A model generated the notes under the pieces. It was not told the DNA's origin. It worked only from the letters and a program-made list of their open reading frames with translations, and made no database searches. A stretch of DNA of 6,292 nt from Flavobacteriaceae bacterium. Lineage in GTDB: Bacteria; Bacteroidota; Bacteroidia; Flavobacteriales; Flavobacteriaceae. Made by a program: the position numbers and the translations under genes. Shown here piece after piece: positions 1 to 6,292 of the stretch (position 1 is the stretch's first letter; each line of letters starts with the position of its first letter). The stretch is from the NCBI GenBank assembly GCA_013214425.1, contig JABSPN010000187.1, forward strand, positions 1 through 6,292, read 5' to 3'.

Positions 1-1524
1 TATTGGCCCCGATATTGGCATGACATTCACATGTGTTAATCGTATGTCTGGTTTAGCAATAGCCAACTTCATAGCCGGATCACCTATGTAAAAAATCACT
101 TTTCCATTATTAGCAGATACTGAAACATTATTTTTAGTTGCCGCTAAGGCTTCAGCTATGGTTGGATACTCGCTTAATCCATAAGCGAATAATTGTTCTG
201 AGAAAACCTGATTAGCACTTTGACCTACCGATACAAAAATCTGTCTTGTTGTCGTTACTAAAGACACCGCTCCTCCAGTTGGGTTCCAAAAATTAAATTC
301 TCCCGCTGTAGGCCTTTCAGGATTATCAAATCGAGTATACTCACAAGTAATGGTAACAAACAAGTTGTTTCTACAAATATTGTTTATCTCCTGAGAGTCT
401 GTTTTTTCAAAAATACGTTCGGCTGCTAATCCATCTTCTCCTCCATGCCCAAAATAATTAACCATTAAAGCACCTACCTCAATCGCATCCCTCATTGCTT
501 GATTTACTCTTGGGTAACGATCTCCTCCTGGAGAAGAATCCTGAACAAAAGAATCTGAATGTATCTTTGTGATATTAAAAAAAGGTCTTTCTGTTTCTAT
601 AGTATCAGCTAAAGCATCTAATCCGAATTGAAGTCCTTGATCTCCATCATCGGCATCATCAGAAACAAAAACAAGTGTATTTCTCCATCTTCCTCTTGCT
701 TCCTCTTGATAATACCCTAAAATTTTAGATATCATTTGATTAGCTTGCTGAGGGCTATCAGCTAATATCCTTCCTACAGCCAAATCCATCAAATCATCTT
801 GACCTAGAGCCCCTTCATCTGGATCCATCATCACAAAGAAATCATCTGACATAAAACCTGAAGCTAAACTATATGAATCTAATGCATGAAAAGTTGGCGC
901 TATATTGGTATTCCCGTTTATTCTGTCTTTGTAGTCATAGGATGCGTCTCCGAAAATACATAAGTACTTCACTCTATTCTCTGGAGCCGAGGCATTATCG
1001 TAAATGTATTTTACTAAATTCCTTATCGCTGCTATATCGGCATTCCCAGTATTAAATTCAGTATAAATATCTTCTAAGGTCACCACCTTAACATTTAATC
1101 CGTTTGCAATATGATAATTAGCCAATCTATTAGTTTCAGAAGCCAAAAACTCTGGAGTCACCATTAAATAATCTATATCCTGAAAAACTCCTTGACTGTT
1201 TTGAAAAACAGTTCCTTTTATATTAATGTTATTTACTCTAGGACTACCTTCAATCGTTGGTGTAAACAAATCGGTTGTCGCTACTGCCTGATAAAATCTC
1301 TCATCTCCCATATTAGCAAGAAAAGAAAATGTTGCTCCTTGATCATTAGGCTTACTAGTAATGTTAAATCGGTCTGTAATATCCCATACTTGTTCAATAT
1401 TCGTCGCATTTGATATTACATATTCTCCTATTCCCGATAAGGCTAAAACATCTGGGTTACTAAATTCAAACTGAGTCGCATCTGCAGTTAACTGACTAAC
1501 AGCTTCAACTGAAATATAGTCTAA
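1..1524 (-). pseudogene. porU: C-terminal part of PorU after the premature stop: C25 peptidase domain, partial
   Basis: This is an open frame continuous with the fragment upstream of the TAA, from LDYISVEA through NMGDERFYQA and DIDYLMVTPEFLA to the C25 catalytic core. Conserved pieces in order are FGDASYDYKD (near 905-935), FFVMMDPDEG, AVGRILADSPQQAN, the HGG catalytic loop (His codon 445-447), the TCEYTRFD loop (Cys codon 343-345), and then GGAVSLVTTTR and IGDPAMKL, which mark the end of the protease fold. The C-terminal Ig-like part is mostly beyond the window. The first in-frame Met after the stop is at 1309-1311, inside a conserved motif, so efficient reinitiation making a complete domain is unlikely. 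Without readthrough this segment would not be translated; its intact frame argues that the lesion is recent or an error. Confidence 0.85.
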
Positions 1525-2781
1525 TTAGGCTTCTGAAGCTGGATTTCCATTGTTATTATAATCCAAAACGACATTCATTGTTGAAGACGTTGGTGTAAAC
1601 AGAGAGTTTGTCGAATCTGCTCTTGCAACGATTGGCCCTCCAACAGAAGTGAAATTGAGAATATCGATAACAGCAGCATCGATATTGATTTGCATACTTG
1701 TAGGGGAATCTGCAGTAGAAATAGCGTTTACTTTTATCCTACCTTGACGTGATGTATCAATATTCGGAAATTCGAAAGGAAAAGTTTGCACATTCTCTAC
1801 ATCAAAATCTTCCCCAAACCATCTTCTACCAATTTTTGTAGGAGTTTGATCATCATTTTCATGAAACTGAAAATCTAAAAATGTATCTATCGTTTCATTT
1901 GGAGTTCCAACTGGTTCGTTTAACTGTGTTATTCGCTTCCCATTTTGAGCATTGACATTTAAATAATAAAATGTGTTATCTATATAGGAATTGATATTTG
2001 TATCACTTTCTTCATTCCAACCTTCGTGTCCTACAGCATAAAATAGAATGTAATCTCCCGAATCAAAAGAGCCATCATTTTCTCCTACTACCTGAATAGC
2101 AATTTCTTCAGGATCGAAAAATAAGTTTTCAGCGTTAGTAAAAGGCATAGCCTTACCTCCTCTTCCAAAAATCCTGATCGTTTGAGGGTTTATATTCGAA
2201 GTATTTATACCCAAACTACTTAAGAATCCAGCATCTATTCTAAACACTCCTGTTCGATGAATAGAAAAACGATACCAATCTCCAGAAGACAATACTGAAT
2301 TAGTTATTGGTTGATTACTGAAAGTGTTTTGAGAAAAATTACTCGCATTTTGATACGAAACATCAAATGACACCAATCTCTTTATTACTCCTGATTCTTT
2401 AATAATAGGATTTAACCTAAGCATAGCATAACGCTTATCTCTAGCTAGGCCATTACTCAATACTGGGTTAATTGAACTCAACAACTCGTCACTATTCAAA
2501 TCAAGCAGTCTTGAAGTTGAGATAGTTTCAAAAACTGGATTAACTATCTGAATAGAGGCTTCGTTTATGGGTTGATTAACCTCCCATTGTTTAACAAAAT
2601 CCAACCTACCCTCTGGATGTATCACAAAATTCTCCTCATTAAAATAAGGTGATTTCATTTTCTGATAATCATTAGAAAATAACTTTTCATCTTCCCATTT
2701 TAATTCAACAGAAAAGTTTTGAGAAAACCCCAAGGAAGACAACAAAATGCCCAGTATGACTATGAAGTTCTTTTTCATCAT
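1525..2781 (-). CDS. porU: N-terminal fragment of PorU as translated up to the premature stop (418 aa)
   Basis: This is what an ordinary ribosome would make from porU: a secreted, non-catalytic stub. I favour the start at 2781 or 2778 (MMKKN/MKKN) over the more upstream ATG at 2817, because the former gives a standard signal peptide (two Lys, then a hydrophobic stretch IVILGILLSSLGFSQ, likely cut near FSQ-NFS), whereas the upstream extension (MIIFTLYVTYLA) adds an unneeded hydrophobic run ahead of the charged n-region. The fragment contains the conserved PorU N-terminal region, including SGDWYRFSIHRTGVFRIDAGFL and the segment IRIFGRGGKAMPF, but none of the protease domain. If the stop is real, the product should be inactive as a sortase and perhaps unstable in the periplasm. 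No Shine-Dalgarno is present, as is normal for Bacteroidota. Confidence 0.75.
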   Translation of the reverse strand: MMKKNFIVILGILLSSLGFSQNFSVELKWEDEKLFSNDYQKMKSPYFNEENFVIHPEGRLDFVKQWEVNQPINEASIQIVNPVFETISTSRLLDLNSDELLSSINPVLSNGLARDKRYAMLRLNPIIKESGVIKRLVSFDVSYQNASNFSQNTFSNQPITNSVLSSGDWYRFSIHRTGVFRIDAGFLSSLGINTSNINPQTIRIFGRGGKAMPFTNAENLFFDPEEIAIQVVGENDGSFDSGDYILFYAVGHEGWNEESDTNINSYIDNTFYYLNVNAQNGKRITQLNEPVGTPNETIDTFLDFQFHENDDQTPTKIGRRWFGEDFDVENVQTFPFEFPNIDTSRQGRIKVNAISTADSPTSMQINIDAAVIDILNFTSVGGPIVARADSTNSLFTPTSSTMNVVLDYNNNGNPASEA

Positions 2782-2835
2782 TGCTAAATACGTCACATAT
2801 AACGTAAAAATAATCAAGTTATTTTATGCAAATTT

Positions 2836-2843
2836 CAAAAATA
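2836..2843 (-). promoter_or_regulatory. Possible porU promoter -7 element (TATTTTTG)
   Basis: Read on the minus strand this is TATTTTTG, a full match to the Bacteroidota -7 consensus TAnnTTTG, 54 bases upstream of the preferred porU start. The -33 position about 18-20 bases further upstream has only TTTT, not a clear TTG, and the region is very AT-rich, so a chance match is possible. Confidence 0.35.
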
Positions 2844-2929
2844 CAATAATAAATCATTTAAAAGCCCGTTATCTTAATTAAATTAATTTCATTGTATGGC
2901 TGTTAAAAGAAATAATTTTTAAAAAAACA

Positions 2930-2958
2930 TTGCTAAATAATGTATAATTATTATATTG
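2930..2958 (+). promoter_or_regulatory. Possible gldJ promoter (TTG-N19-TATATTG)
   Basis: TTG at 2930-2932 is followed after exactly 19 bases by TATATTG at 2952-2958, close to the Bacteroidota vegetative consensus TTG-N19-TAnnTTTG with an imperfect right end of the -7 box. Transcription would begin near 2965. That leaves almost no leader for the ATG at 2972 but about 30 bases for the ATG at 2996, which supports the latter as the gldJ start. This is inference from spacing and consensus only. Confidence 0.45.
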
Positions 2959-2995
2959 CGGACTTGTATAAATGATCGATAATCAAATTTTGACT

Positions 2996-4678
2996 ATGAG
3001 AAACTTTATGGCTTTAAAGATTTTAGTTGCCCTAGCTATATCTTTAAATTTAACCAGTTGTAAAAAAGGCGGTTCTGACAAAAACAGTTCTAGAGCCACA
3101 GGATGGAAAATAAATGCTAAAGAAGGTGGATTCCAATACAACACCAACTTTAAGGAGCAGGAAACTCCTCCAGGAACAGTATTTGTTGAAGGCGGAACAT
3201 TTACTATGGGTAAAGTTCAAGATGATGTAATGCACGATTGGAACAACACACCAAACCAACAGCACGTTCAATCTTTCTACATGGACGAGACTGAGGTAAC
3301 CAATTTAATGTACTTAGAGTATTTAGATTGGATCAAGAGAGTTTTCCCACCAGAAGAAGAACAATTTAGAAACATATACAATGGAGTTATTCCTGATACA
3401 TTAGTTTGGAGAAACCGTTTAGGATATAACGAAGTAATGACGAATAACTACTTACGTCACCCAGCATATAGAGAATACCCTGTTGTTGGTGTTAGCTGGA
3501 TTCAAGCTACTGAATATGCAAACTGGAGATCTGACAGAGTTAATGAGCATGTCCTTGAAAAAGAAGGTTATTTAAAAGAAGACGCTCGTTATACAGACAC
3601 AAATTCTTCAAGCATCTTTAGTACAGAAGCTTATATAAACAACCCATCTGATTCTTACGGAGGAAACGAAGAAGTATTAAAAGGAGGCAAAAAGACAAGT
3701 AAAGCTACTGACAGTACTAGTGGAGTATTCGCCAATAGAGAATCTGGAGTTTTACAACCTGACTTCAGACTTCCTACCGAGACTGAATGGGAATATGCTG
3801 CTTTGGGTCTTGTAGGTATCAGAAGCTATAACGTTTACAGAGGTCGTAAGAAATATCCATGGGATGGATTATATACACGTTCTGGAAAGAGAAAAATAAG
3901 AGGAGATCAAAAAGCTAACTTTAAACAAGGCGATGGTGATTACGGAGGTATTGCTGGATGGTCTGATGACGGAGCAGATATCACTAATGCTGTTAAATCT
4001 TACGAGCCAAATGATTATGGATTATATGACATGGCTGGTAACGTAGCTGAATGGGTAGCTGATGTATACAGACCAATCGTTGATGATGCATTTAGTGATT
4101 TCAATTACTATCGTGGTAATGTTTACATGAAAAACAAAATTGGTGAAGATGGTAAAGTTGTTTTAGTTACTGAAGATTCTATCCAATACGACACATTGAA
4201 TGATGGTAAGATCATCGCACGTAACTTCCCAGGTGAAATTATAGAAGTCCCTGTTGATGAAAACGAAACTTATTTAAGAACAAACTTTAACAAAAGTAAC
4301 CATATCAACTATAGAGATGGTGACAAGGCATCTTCTAGAAAATTTGAAAGCTTCGGAGATGATGATGAAATAGATGGAAATGATCCAGATGATTCTGGAA
4401 AGATGTACAATGCTCCTAAGCACTCTATTGAAGTTGATTCTGCTTCCAATAGCTTACTTAGAGAGTATGACAAAAGTGAAGGTATGGGAAGAACTTCTCT
4501 AATTAATGATGAAGTTAGAGTATACAAAGGAGGTTCTTGGAAAGATAGAGCTTACTGGTTAGACCCTGCTCAACGTAGATTCTACCCTCAAGATAAGGCA
4601 ACTGATTACATTGGATTCAGATGTGCTATGTCTAGAGTAGGTTCTAAATCTAAAGACAGAAAAAAACCAAGAAACTAG
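2996..4678 (+). CDS. gldJ: Gliding motility lipoprotein GldJ
   Basis: GldJ is an outer-membrane lipoprotein facing the periplasm. In Flavobacterium johnsoniae it is needed for gliding and for T9SS function, partly by stabilising GldK. The sequence has a lipoprotein signal ending in lipobox LTSC (Cys is residue 22 from 2996). It then has an FGE/SUMF1-type domain: GTVFVEGGTFTMG, YMDETEVTN, PVVGVSWIQATEYANW, RLPTETEWEYAA, GLYDMAGNVAEWVADVY, VYKGGSWKDRAYW and IGFRCAMS. The two cysteines used by true FGE enzymes near the KGGS motif are absent, so a structural role is expected. A long insertion (about residues 360-505) with an acidic GDDDEIDGNDPDD run separates the last two conserved blocks. The tail is basic (KSKDRKKPRN); in F. 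johnsoniae the last residues of GldJ matter for gliding more than for secretion. I chose the ATG at 2996 over the in-frame ATG at 2972 because it gives a compact signal peptide, about 560 residues in total as in the family, and fits the putative promoter. It is divergent from porU. Confidence 0.96.
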   Translation: MRNFMALKILVALAISLNLTSCKKGGSDKNSSRATGWKINAKEGGFQYNTNFKEQETPPGTVFVEGGTFTMGKVQDDVMHDWNNTPNQQHVQSFYMDETEVTNLMYLEYLDWIKRVFPPEEEQFRNIYNGVIPDTLVWRNRLGYNEVMTNNYLRHPAYREYPVVGVSWIQATEYANWRSDRVNEHVLEKEGYLKEDARYTDTNSSSIFSTEAYINNPSDSYGGNEEVLKGGKKTSKATDSTSGVFANRESGVLQPDFRLPTETEWEYAALGLVGIRSYNVYRGRKKYPWDGLYTRSGKRKIRGDQKANFKQGDGDYGGIAGWSDDGADITNAVKSYEPNDYGLYDMAGNVAEWVADVYRPIVDDAFSDFNYYRGNVYMKNKIGEDGKVVLVTEDSIQYDTLNDGKIIARNFPGEIIEVPVDENETYLRTNFNKSNHINYRDGDKASSRKFESFGDDDEIDGNDPDDSGKMYNAPKHSIEVDSASNSLLREYDKSEGMGRTSLINDEVRVYKGGSWKDRAYWLDPAQRRFYPQDKATDYIGFRCAMSRVGSKSKDRKKPRN

Positions 4679-4702
4679 TTTTCTCAACATCAAAATATCA
4701 TT

Positions 4703-4730
4703 AAAGCCCTTAATAATAAGGGCTTTTTTT
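4703..4730 (+). terminator. Intrinsic terminator after gldJ
   Basis: A perfect 10-bp inverted repeat, AAAGCCCTTA / TAAGGGCTTT (4703-4712 and 4717-4726), closes a 4-base loop and runs into seven consecutive T (4724-4730). It lies 24 bases after the gldJ stop and ends 15 bases before the murF start. On structure alone it is a strong rho-independent terminator for the plus-strand transcript. The A-run on its other side is short, so efficient action on the minus strand is less likely. Confidence 0.92.
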
Positions 4731-4745
4731 ATGACCTAATCAAAT

Positions 4746-6017
4746 ATGAGTATCCCAGAACTATATACACTATTTCAAGATTGCACTGGTATCTCAACAG
4801 ATACAAGATCAATTACAAAAGACAATCTGTTTTTTGCTTTAAAAGGAGAGAATTTTAACGGAAATAAATTTGCAGAACAAGCTTTAGAAAAAGGCGCTAA
4901 ATATGTCATCATTGATGAAAAAGAATACCTGACTTCTAATCAAACTATTCTAGTTGATGATGCATTAACCTGCTTACAAGATTTAGCACAACACCACAGA
5001 AGAACTCTTGGAATACCCATTATAAGCATAACAGGAAGCAATGGCAAAACCACAACGAAAGAATTAATAAACACTGTTCTTTCACAGGGATACAATACTG
5101 CCGCAACAAAAGGGAACCTCAATAATCATATAGGTGTTCCGCTCACTCTTCTTTCAATGAACGAATCAACAGAAATAGCTATTGTGGAATTGGGTGCCAA
5201 CCACCATAATGAAATAGCAATACTGTCCAATATCGCCGAACCAGATTACGGTTATATCACTAACTTCGGAAAAGCTCACTTGGAAGGTTTTGGAAGTGTC
5301 GAAGGAGTCGTCAAAGCCAAATCTGAGCTTTATGATTATCTAAGAAAGAACAACAAAATGGCTTTTGTCAACTTAGACGATCCAAAACAAGCTAAACAAG
5401 CTGAAGGCATTCAATTAATCACTTTTTCTTCAGCTAAAGAAAGCACCATTCACATCAAACTAAACTCGGCAGATCCTTTTGTTGAAATAAACTTTGACAA
5501 GACCAACATCAAAAGTAATCTGATCGGGAACTATAATTTCAACAATATAGCTGCAGCTGTTTGTATAGGTAACTATTTTAAAATTAGCACCGAAAAGATT
5601 CAAAAAGCTATAGAAAAATATACACCAACAAACAATCGATCACAAATTATTCGCAAAGGAGAAAAGGAAATTATTTTAGACGCCTATAATGCTAATCCGT
5701 CTAGTATGGCAGCTGCACTAGATAATTTTTCTCAGCTGCAAAAAGACTGTAAAGTAGTTATCCTAGGCGATATGTTTGAATTAGGAAACACCAGCGCTAT
5801 AGAACATCAGAAAATTGTTGATTATCTCGAGGAGTCAGATTTTGATAAGATTCTCCTTTTTGGAGAGCACTTCGAAAAAACAACTCACAGCAATAAAATC
5901 ATCACATATCACAAACTTGACGTTGAAAAATTCTCAGCAGTCATTCCTCATAATGCCACTCTTTTAGTTAAAGGATCCAGGGGTATGGCTCTAGAAAGAG
6001 TGATTGATTTGATTTAA
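4746..6017 (+). CDS. murF: UDP-N-acetylmuramoyl-tripeptide--D-alanyl-D-alanine ligase MurF
   Basis: MurF is the cytoplasmic ATP-dependent ligase that adds D-Ala-D-Ala to the UDP-MurNAc-tripeptide, the last cytosolic step in making the peptidoglycan pentapeptide. Three Mur-ligase domains are visible. The N-terminal substrate-binding domain (about 1-85) has STDTRSI and NLFFALKGENFNGNKFA. The central ATPase (about 90-290) has P-loop GSNGKTTT (97-104), KGNLNNHIGVPLTLL, VELGANHHNEI and NFGKAHLEGFGSVEGVVKAKSE, where a Lys near 190-192 sits in the region of the family's carbamoylated lysine. The C-terminal domain (about 295-423) has NRSQ, DAYNANPSSMAAAL, GDMFELG and KGSRGMALERV. The length of 423 residues is normal and no key motif is missing. 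The start at 4746 is the first ATG after the terminator and gives the expected N-terminus. It has no clear promoter of its own between the terminator and the ATG, so it may depend on readthrough from gldJ or on a promoter inside gldJ. It ends with TAA, showing that TAA acts as a normal stop in this genome. Confidence 0.97.
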   Translation: MSIPELYTLFQDCTGISTDTRSITKDNLFFALKGENFNGNKFAEQALEKGAKYVIIDEKEYLTSNQTILVDDALTCLQDLAQHHRRTLGIPIISITGSNGKTTTKELINTVLSQGYNTAATKGNLNNHIGVPLTLLSMNESTEIAIVELGANHHNEIAILSNIAEPDYGYITNFGKAHLEGFGSVEGVVKAKSELYDYLRKNNKMAFVNLDDPKQAKQAEGIQLITFSSAKESTIHIKLNSADPFVEINFDKTNIKSNLIGNYNFNNIAAAVCIGNYFKISTEKIQKAIEKYTPTNNRSQIIRKGEKEIILDAYNANPSSMAAALDNFSQLQKDCKVVILGDMFELGNTSAIEHQKIVDYLEESDFDKILLFGEHFEKTTHSNKIITYHKLDVEKFSAVIPHNATLLVKGSRGMALERVIDLI

Positions 6018-6043
6018 AAGCTAAAAAGAAATCATACATAATT

Positions 6044-6071
6044 CTGAAGTAATTACTTCGGGACACTTTTT
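6044..6071 (+). terminator. Possible weak terminator after murF (palindrome followed by T5)
   Basis: GAAGTAATTACTTC (6046-6059) is a perfect 14-base palindrome. With the flanking C-G pair and a T-G wobble it can form a 7-bp stem with an AATT loop, 27 bases after the murF stop. The T-run (6067-6071) starts five bases after the stem, and the stem is AT-rich, so termination would be inefficient. It could instead be a protein-binding palindrome or part of a dispersed repeat. Confidence 0.35.
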
Positions 6072-6089
6072 GCCAAAATCTATAATATT

Positions 6090-6102
6090 CGCTTCGCTCG
6101 CT
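6090..6102. repeat. Short CGCT-rich repetitive motif
   Basis: CGCTTCGCTCGCT contains three CGCT units in 13 bases (CGCT-TCGCT-CGCT) inside strongly AT-rich sequence. It resembles the simple GC-rich cores of intergenic dispersed repeats. Only one copy lies in this window, so dispersal cannot be shown here. Confidence 0.3.
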
Positions 6103-6189
6103 TTCAAATATAACTATATTATATTGGATGCTGATAGCCTCAGTGATAGGTGTCGTCAATTAGTCTAGCCACTTTGGCACTGCTCTGTC

Positions 6190-6292
6190 TCCCTTGGAGT
6201 TTTGTTCTCCATTCATTCGACTCTCATTTGTATTGCTTCCCTTGGATTGCGTTTATCTATGCTCATTCGACACGCGTTCTGCTGTTTTATTG
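6190..6292. repeat. Two imperfect tandem units of about 50 bp
   Basis: TCCCTTGGA occurs at 6190-6198 and 6238-6246 (offset 48), and TCATTCGAC at 6213-6221 and 6263-6271 (offset 50). Each unit thus has the same two boxes in the same order with similar T-rich sequence between and after them. The second unit runs to the window edge, so the number of copies is unknown. Neither strand gives an open frame through the region; the longest pieces on the minus strand are short and stop-broken. GC is about 43% over 6181-6292, higher than the sequence just after murF. Confidence 0.45.

Larger units (their letters stand above)
1..2781 (-). pseudogene. porU: Type IX secretion system sortase PorU, interrupted by an in-frame TAA and cut by the window edge
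   Basis: PorU is the C25 (gingipain-family) cysteine protease that removes the C-terminal signal domain from T9SS cargo at the outer membrane and, in Porphyromonas, joins cargo to anionic LPS; it works with PorV, PorQ and PorZ. Seen here: a signal peptide, a long beta-rich N-terminal region, then a caspase-like domain with FGDASYDY, AVGRILADSP, catalytic His in NYFGHGGEDG (codon 445-447) and catalytic Cys in VTITCEYTRFDNP (codon 343-345), 34 residues apart. The frame carries one stop, TAA at 1525-1527 (codon 419 from 2781), in a PASEA-stop-LDYISVEA context where family members usually have Tyr or another residue before LDYI. All 508 codons after it are open, with no frameshift. About 926 sense codons are visible; the family is usually 1,100-1,300 residues, so the C-terminus lies off the left edge. 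Family assignment is firm. Whether the stop is biological cannot be told from this sequence. Confidence 0.9.
6018..6292. other. Non-coding right end after murF
   Basis: No gene was recognised on either strand in these 275 bases. The content is the palindrome at 6046-6059, the CGCT-rich motif at 6090-6102, a small hairpin GCCA-CTT-TGGC at 6168-6178 and the paired boxes from 6190 onward. A minus-strand open frame at 5968-6159 overlaps the end of murF and has no family signature, so it is not called. The region may be a degenerate mobile or repeat element, or the 3' part of an element that starts beyond the edge. Confidence 0.5.

Noticed and set aside
873..1413. Plus-strand open frames at 873-1055 and 1192-1413
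   Set aside because: They run antisense to the conserved PorU protease region, show no family signature and have low-complexity Leu/Ser/Tyr-rich translations typical of shadow frames.
1525..1527. Selenocysteine, pyrrolysine or programmed-frameshift explanation for the porU stop
   Set aside because: The codon is TAA, not TGA or TAG, the downstream frame is unchanged, and I see no slippery heptamer directly at the site.
2880..2889. AAATTAATTT palindrome in the divergent intergenic region
   Set aside because: It is composed only of A and T in a very AT-rich stretch, so a palindrome of this length carries little weight.
3050..4527. Minus-strand open frames at 3050-3271 and 4309-4527
   Set aside because: They are antisense to well-conserved gldJ coding sequence and have no recognisable domain.
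4940..5122. Minus-strand open frame inside murF
   Set aside because: It is antisense to the murF P-loop region, which is clearly coding on the plus strand.
6105..6112. Minus-strand TATATTTG as a promoter
   Set aside because: It matches the -7 consensus, but there is no TTG at the right spacing and it would point into the 3' end of murF, so it is probably chance in AT-rich DNA.
5968..6159. Minus-strand 63-residue open frame overlapping the end of murF
   Set aside because: It overlaps murF, includes the palindrome and the CGCT repeat (giving an ESERSE string) and resembles no known family; repeat-derived translation is the simpler reading.
6018..6292. CRISPR array or tRNA gene at the right end
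   Set aside because: The paired boxes are too few and too divergent for CRISPR repeats, and no cloverleaf or tRNA consensus elements were found.

Overview
The window looks like a chromosomal segment from a gliding or type IX secretion (T9SS)-bearing member of the Bacteroidota, most likely the family Flavobacteriaceae. The grounds are three recognisable proteins (PorU sortase, the GldJ gliding lipoprotein and MurF), low GC, start codons without Shine-Dalgarno sequences, and a promoter-like TTG-N19-TATATTG upstream of gldJ. The genus cannot be fixed from the sequence.

Layout. Positions 1-2781 (minus strand) carry porU, the C25-type cysteine protease that acts as the T9SS sortase; its 3' end lies beyond the left edge. 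The reading frame is broken by one in-frame TAA at 1525-1527, where the local pattern (x-L-D-Y-I-S-V-E-A) suggests a tyrosine codon was present. Downstream of it the same frame stays open for all 508 remaining codons and keeps the catalytic His and Cys. This is the main oddity of the window: a fresh nonsense mutation, a sequencing error, or less likely a readthrough site. Positions 2782-2995 are an AT-rich divergent promoter region. Positions 2996-4678 (plus) encode GldJ, an outer-membrane lipoprotein with a formylglycine-generating-enzyme (FGE/SUMF1) fold whose catalytic cysteines are missing. A near-perfect intrinsic terminator (4703-4730) follows. Positions 4746-6017 (plus) encode MurF, the ligase that adds D-Ala-D-Ala to the peptidoglycan precursor. 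Positions 6018-6292 hold no convincing gene; they contain a palindrome, a short CGCT-rich repeat and two imperfect copies of a unit of about 50 bp, with GC higher than the flanking gene.

How the genes work together. PorU and GldJ serve the same machine. GldJ belongs to the periplasmic/outer-membrane core that supports gliding and T9SS export, and PorU removes the C-terminal secretion signal from exported cargo at the cell surface. MurF is a housekeeping cell-wall enzyme downstream of gldJ, separated from it by the terminator. No new defence, mobile or biosynthetic system was recognised. The points that merit attention are the porU lesion, the terminator placed just ahead of murF, and the repeat-bearing right end.
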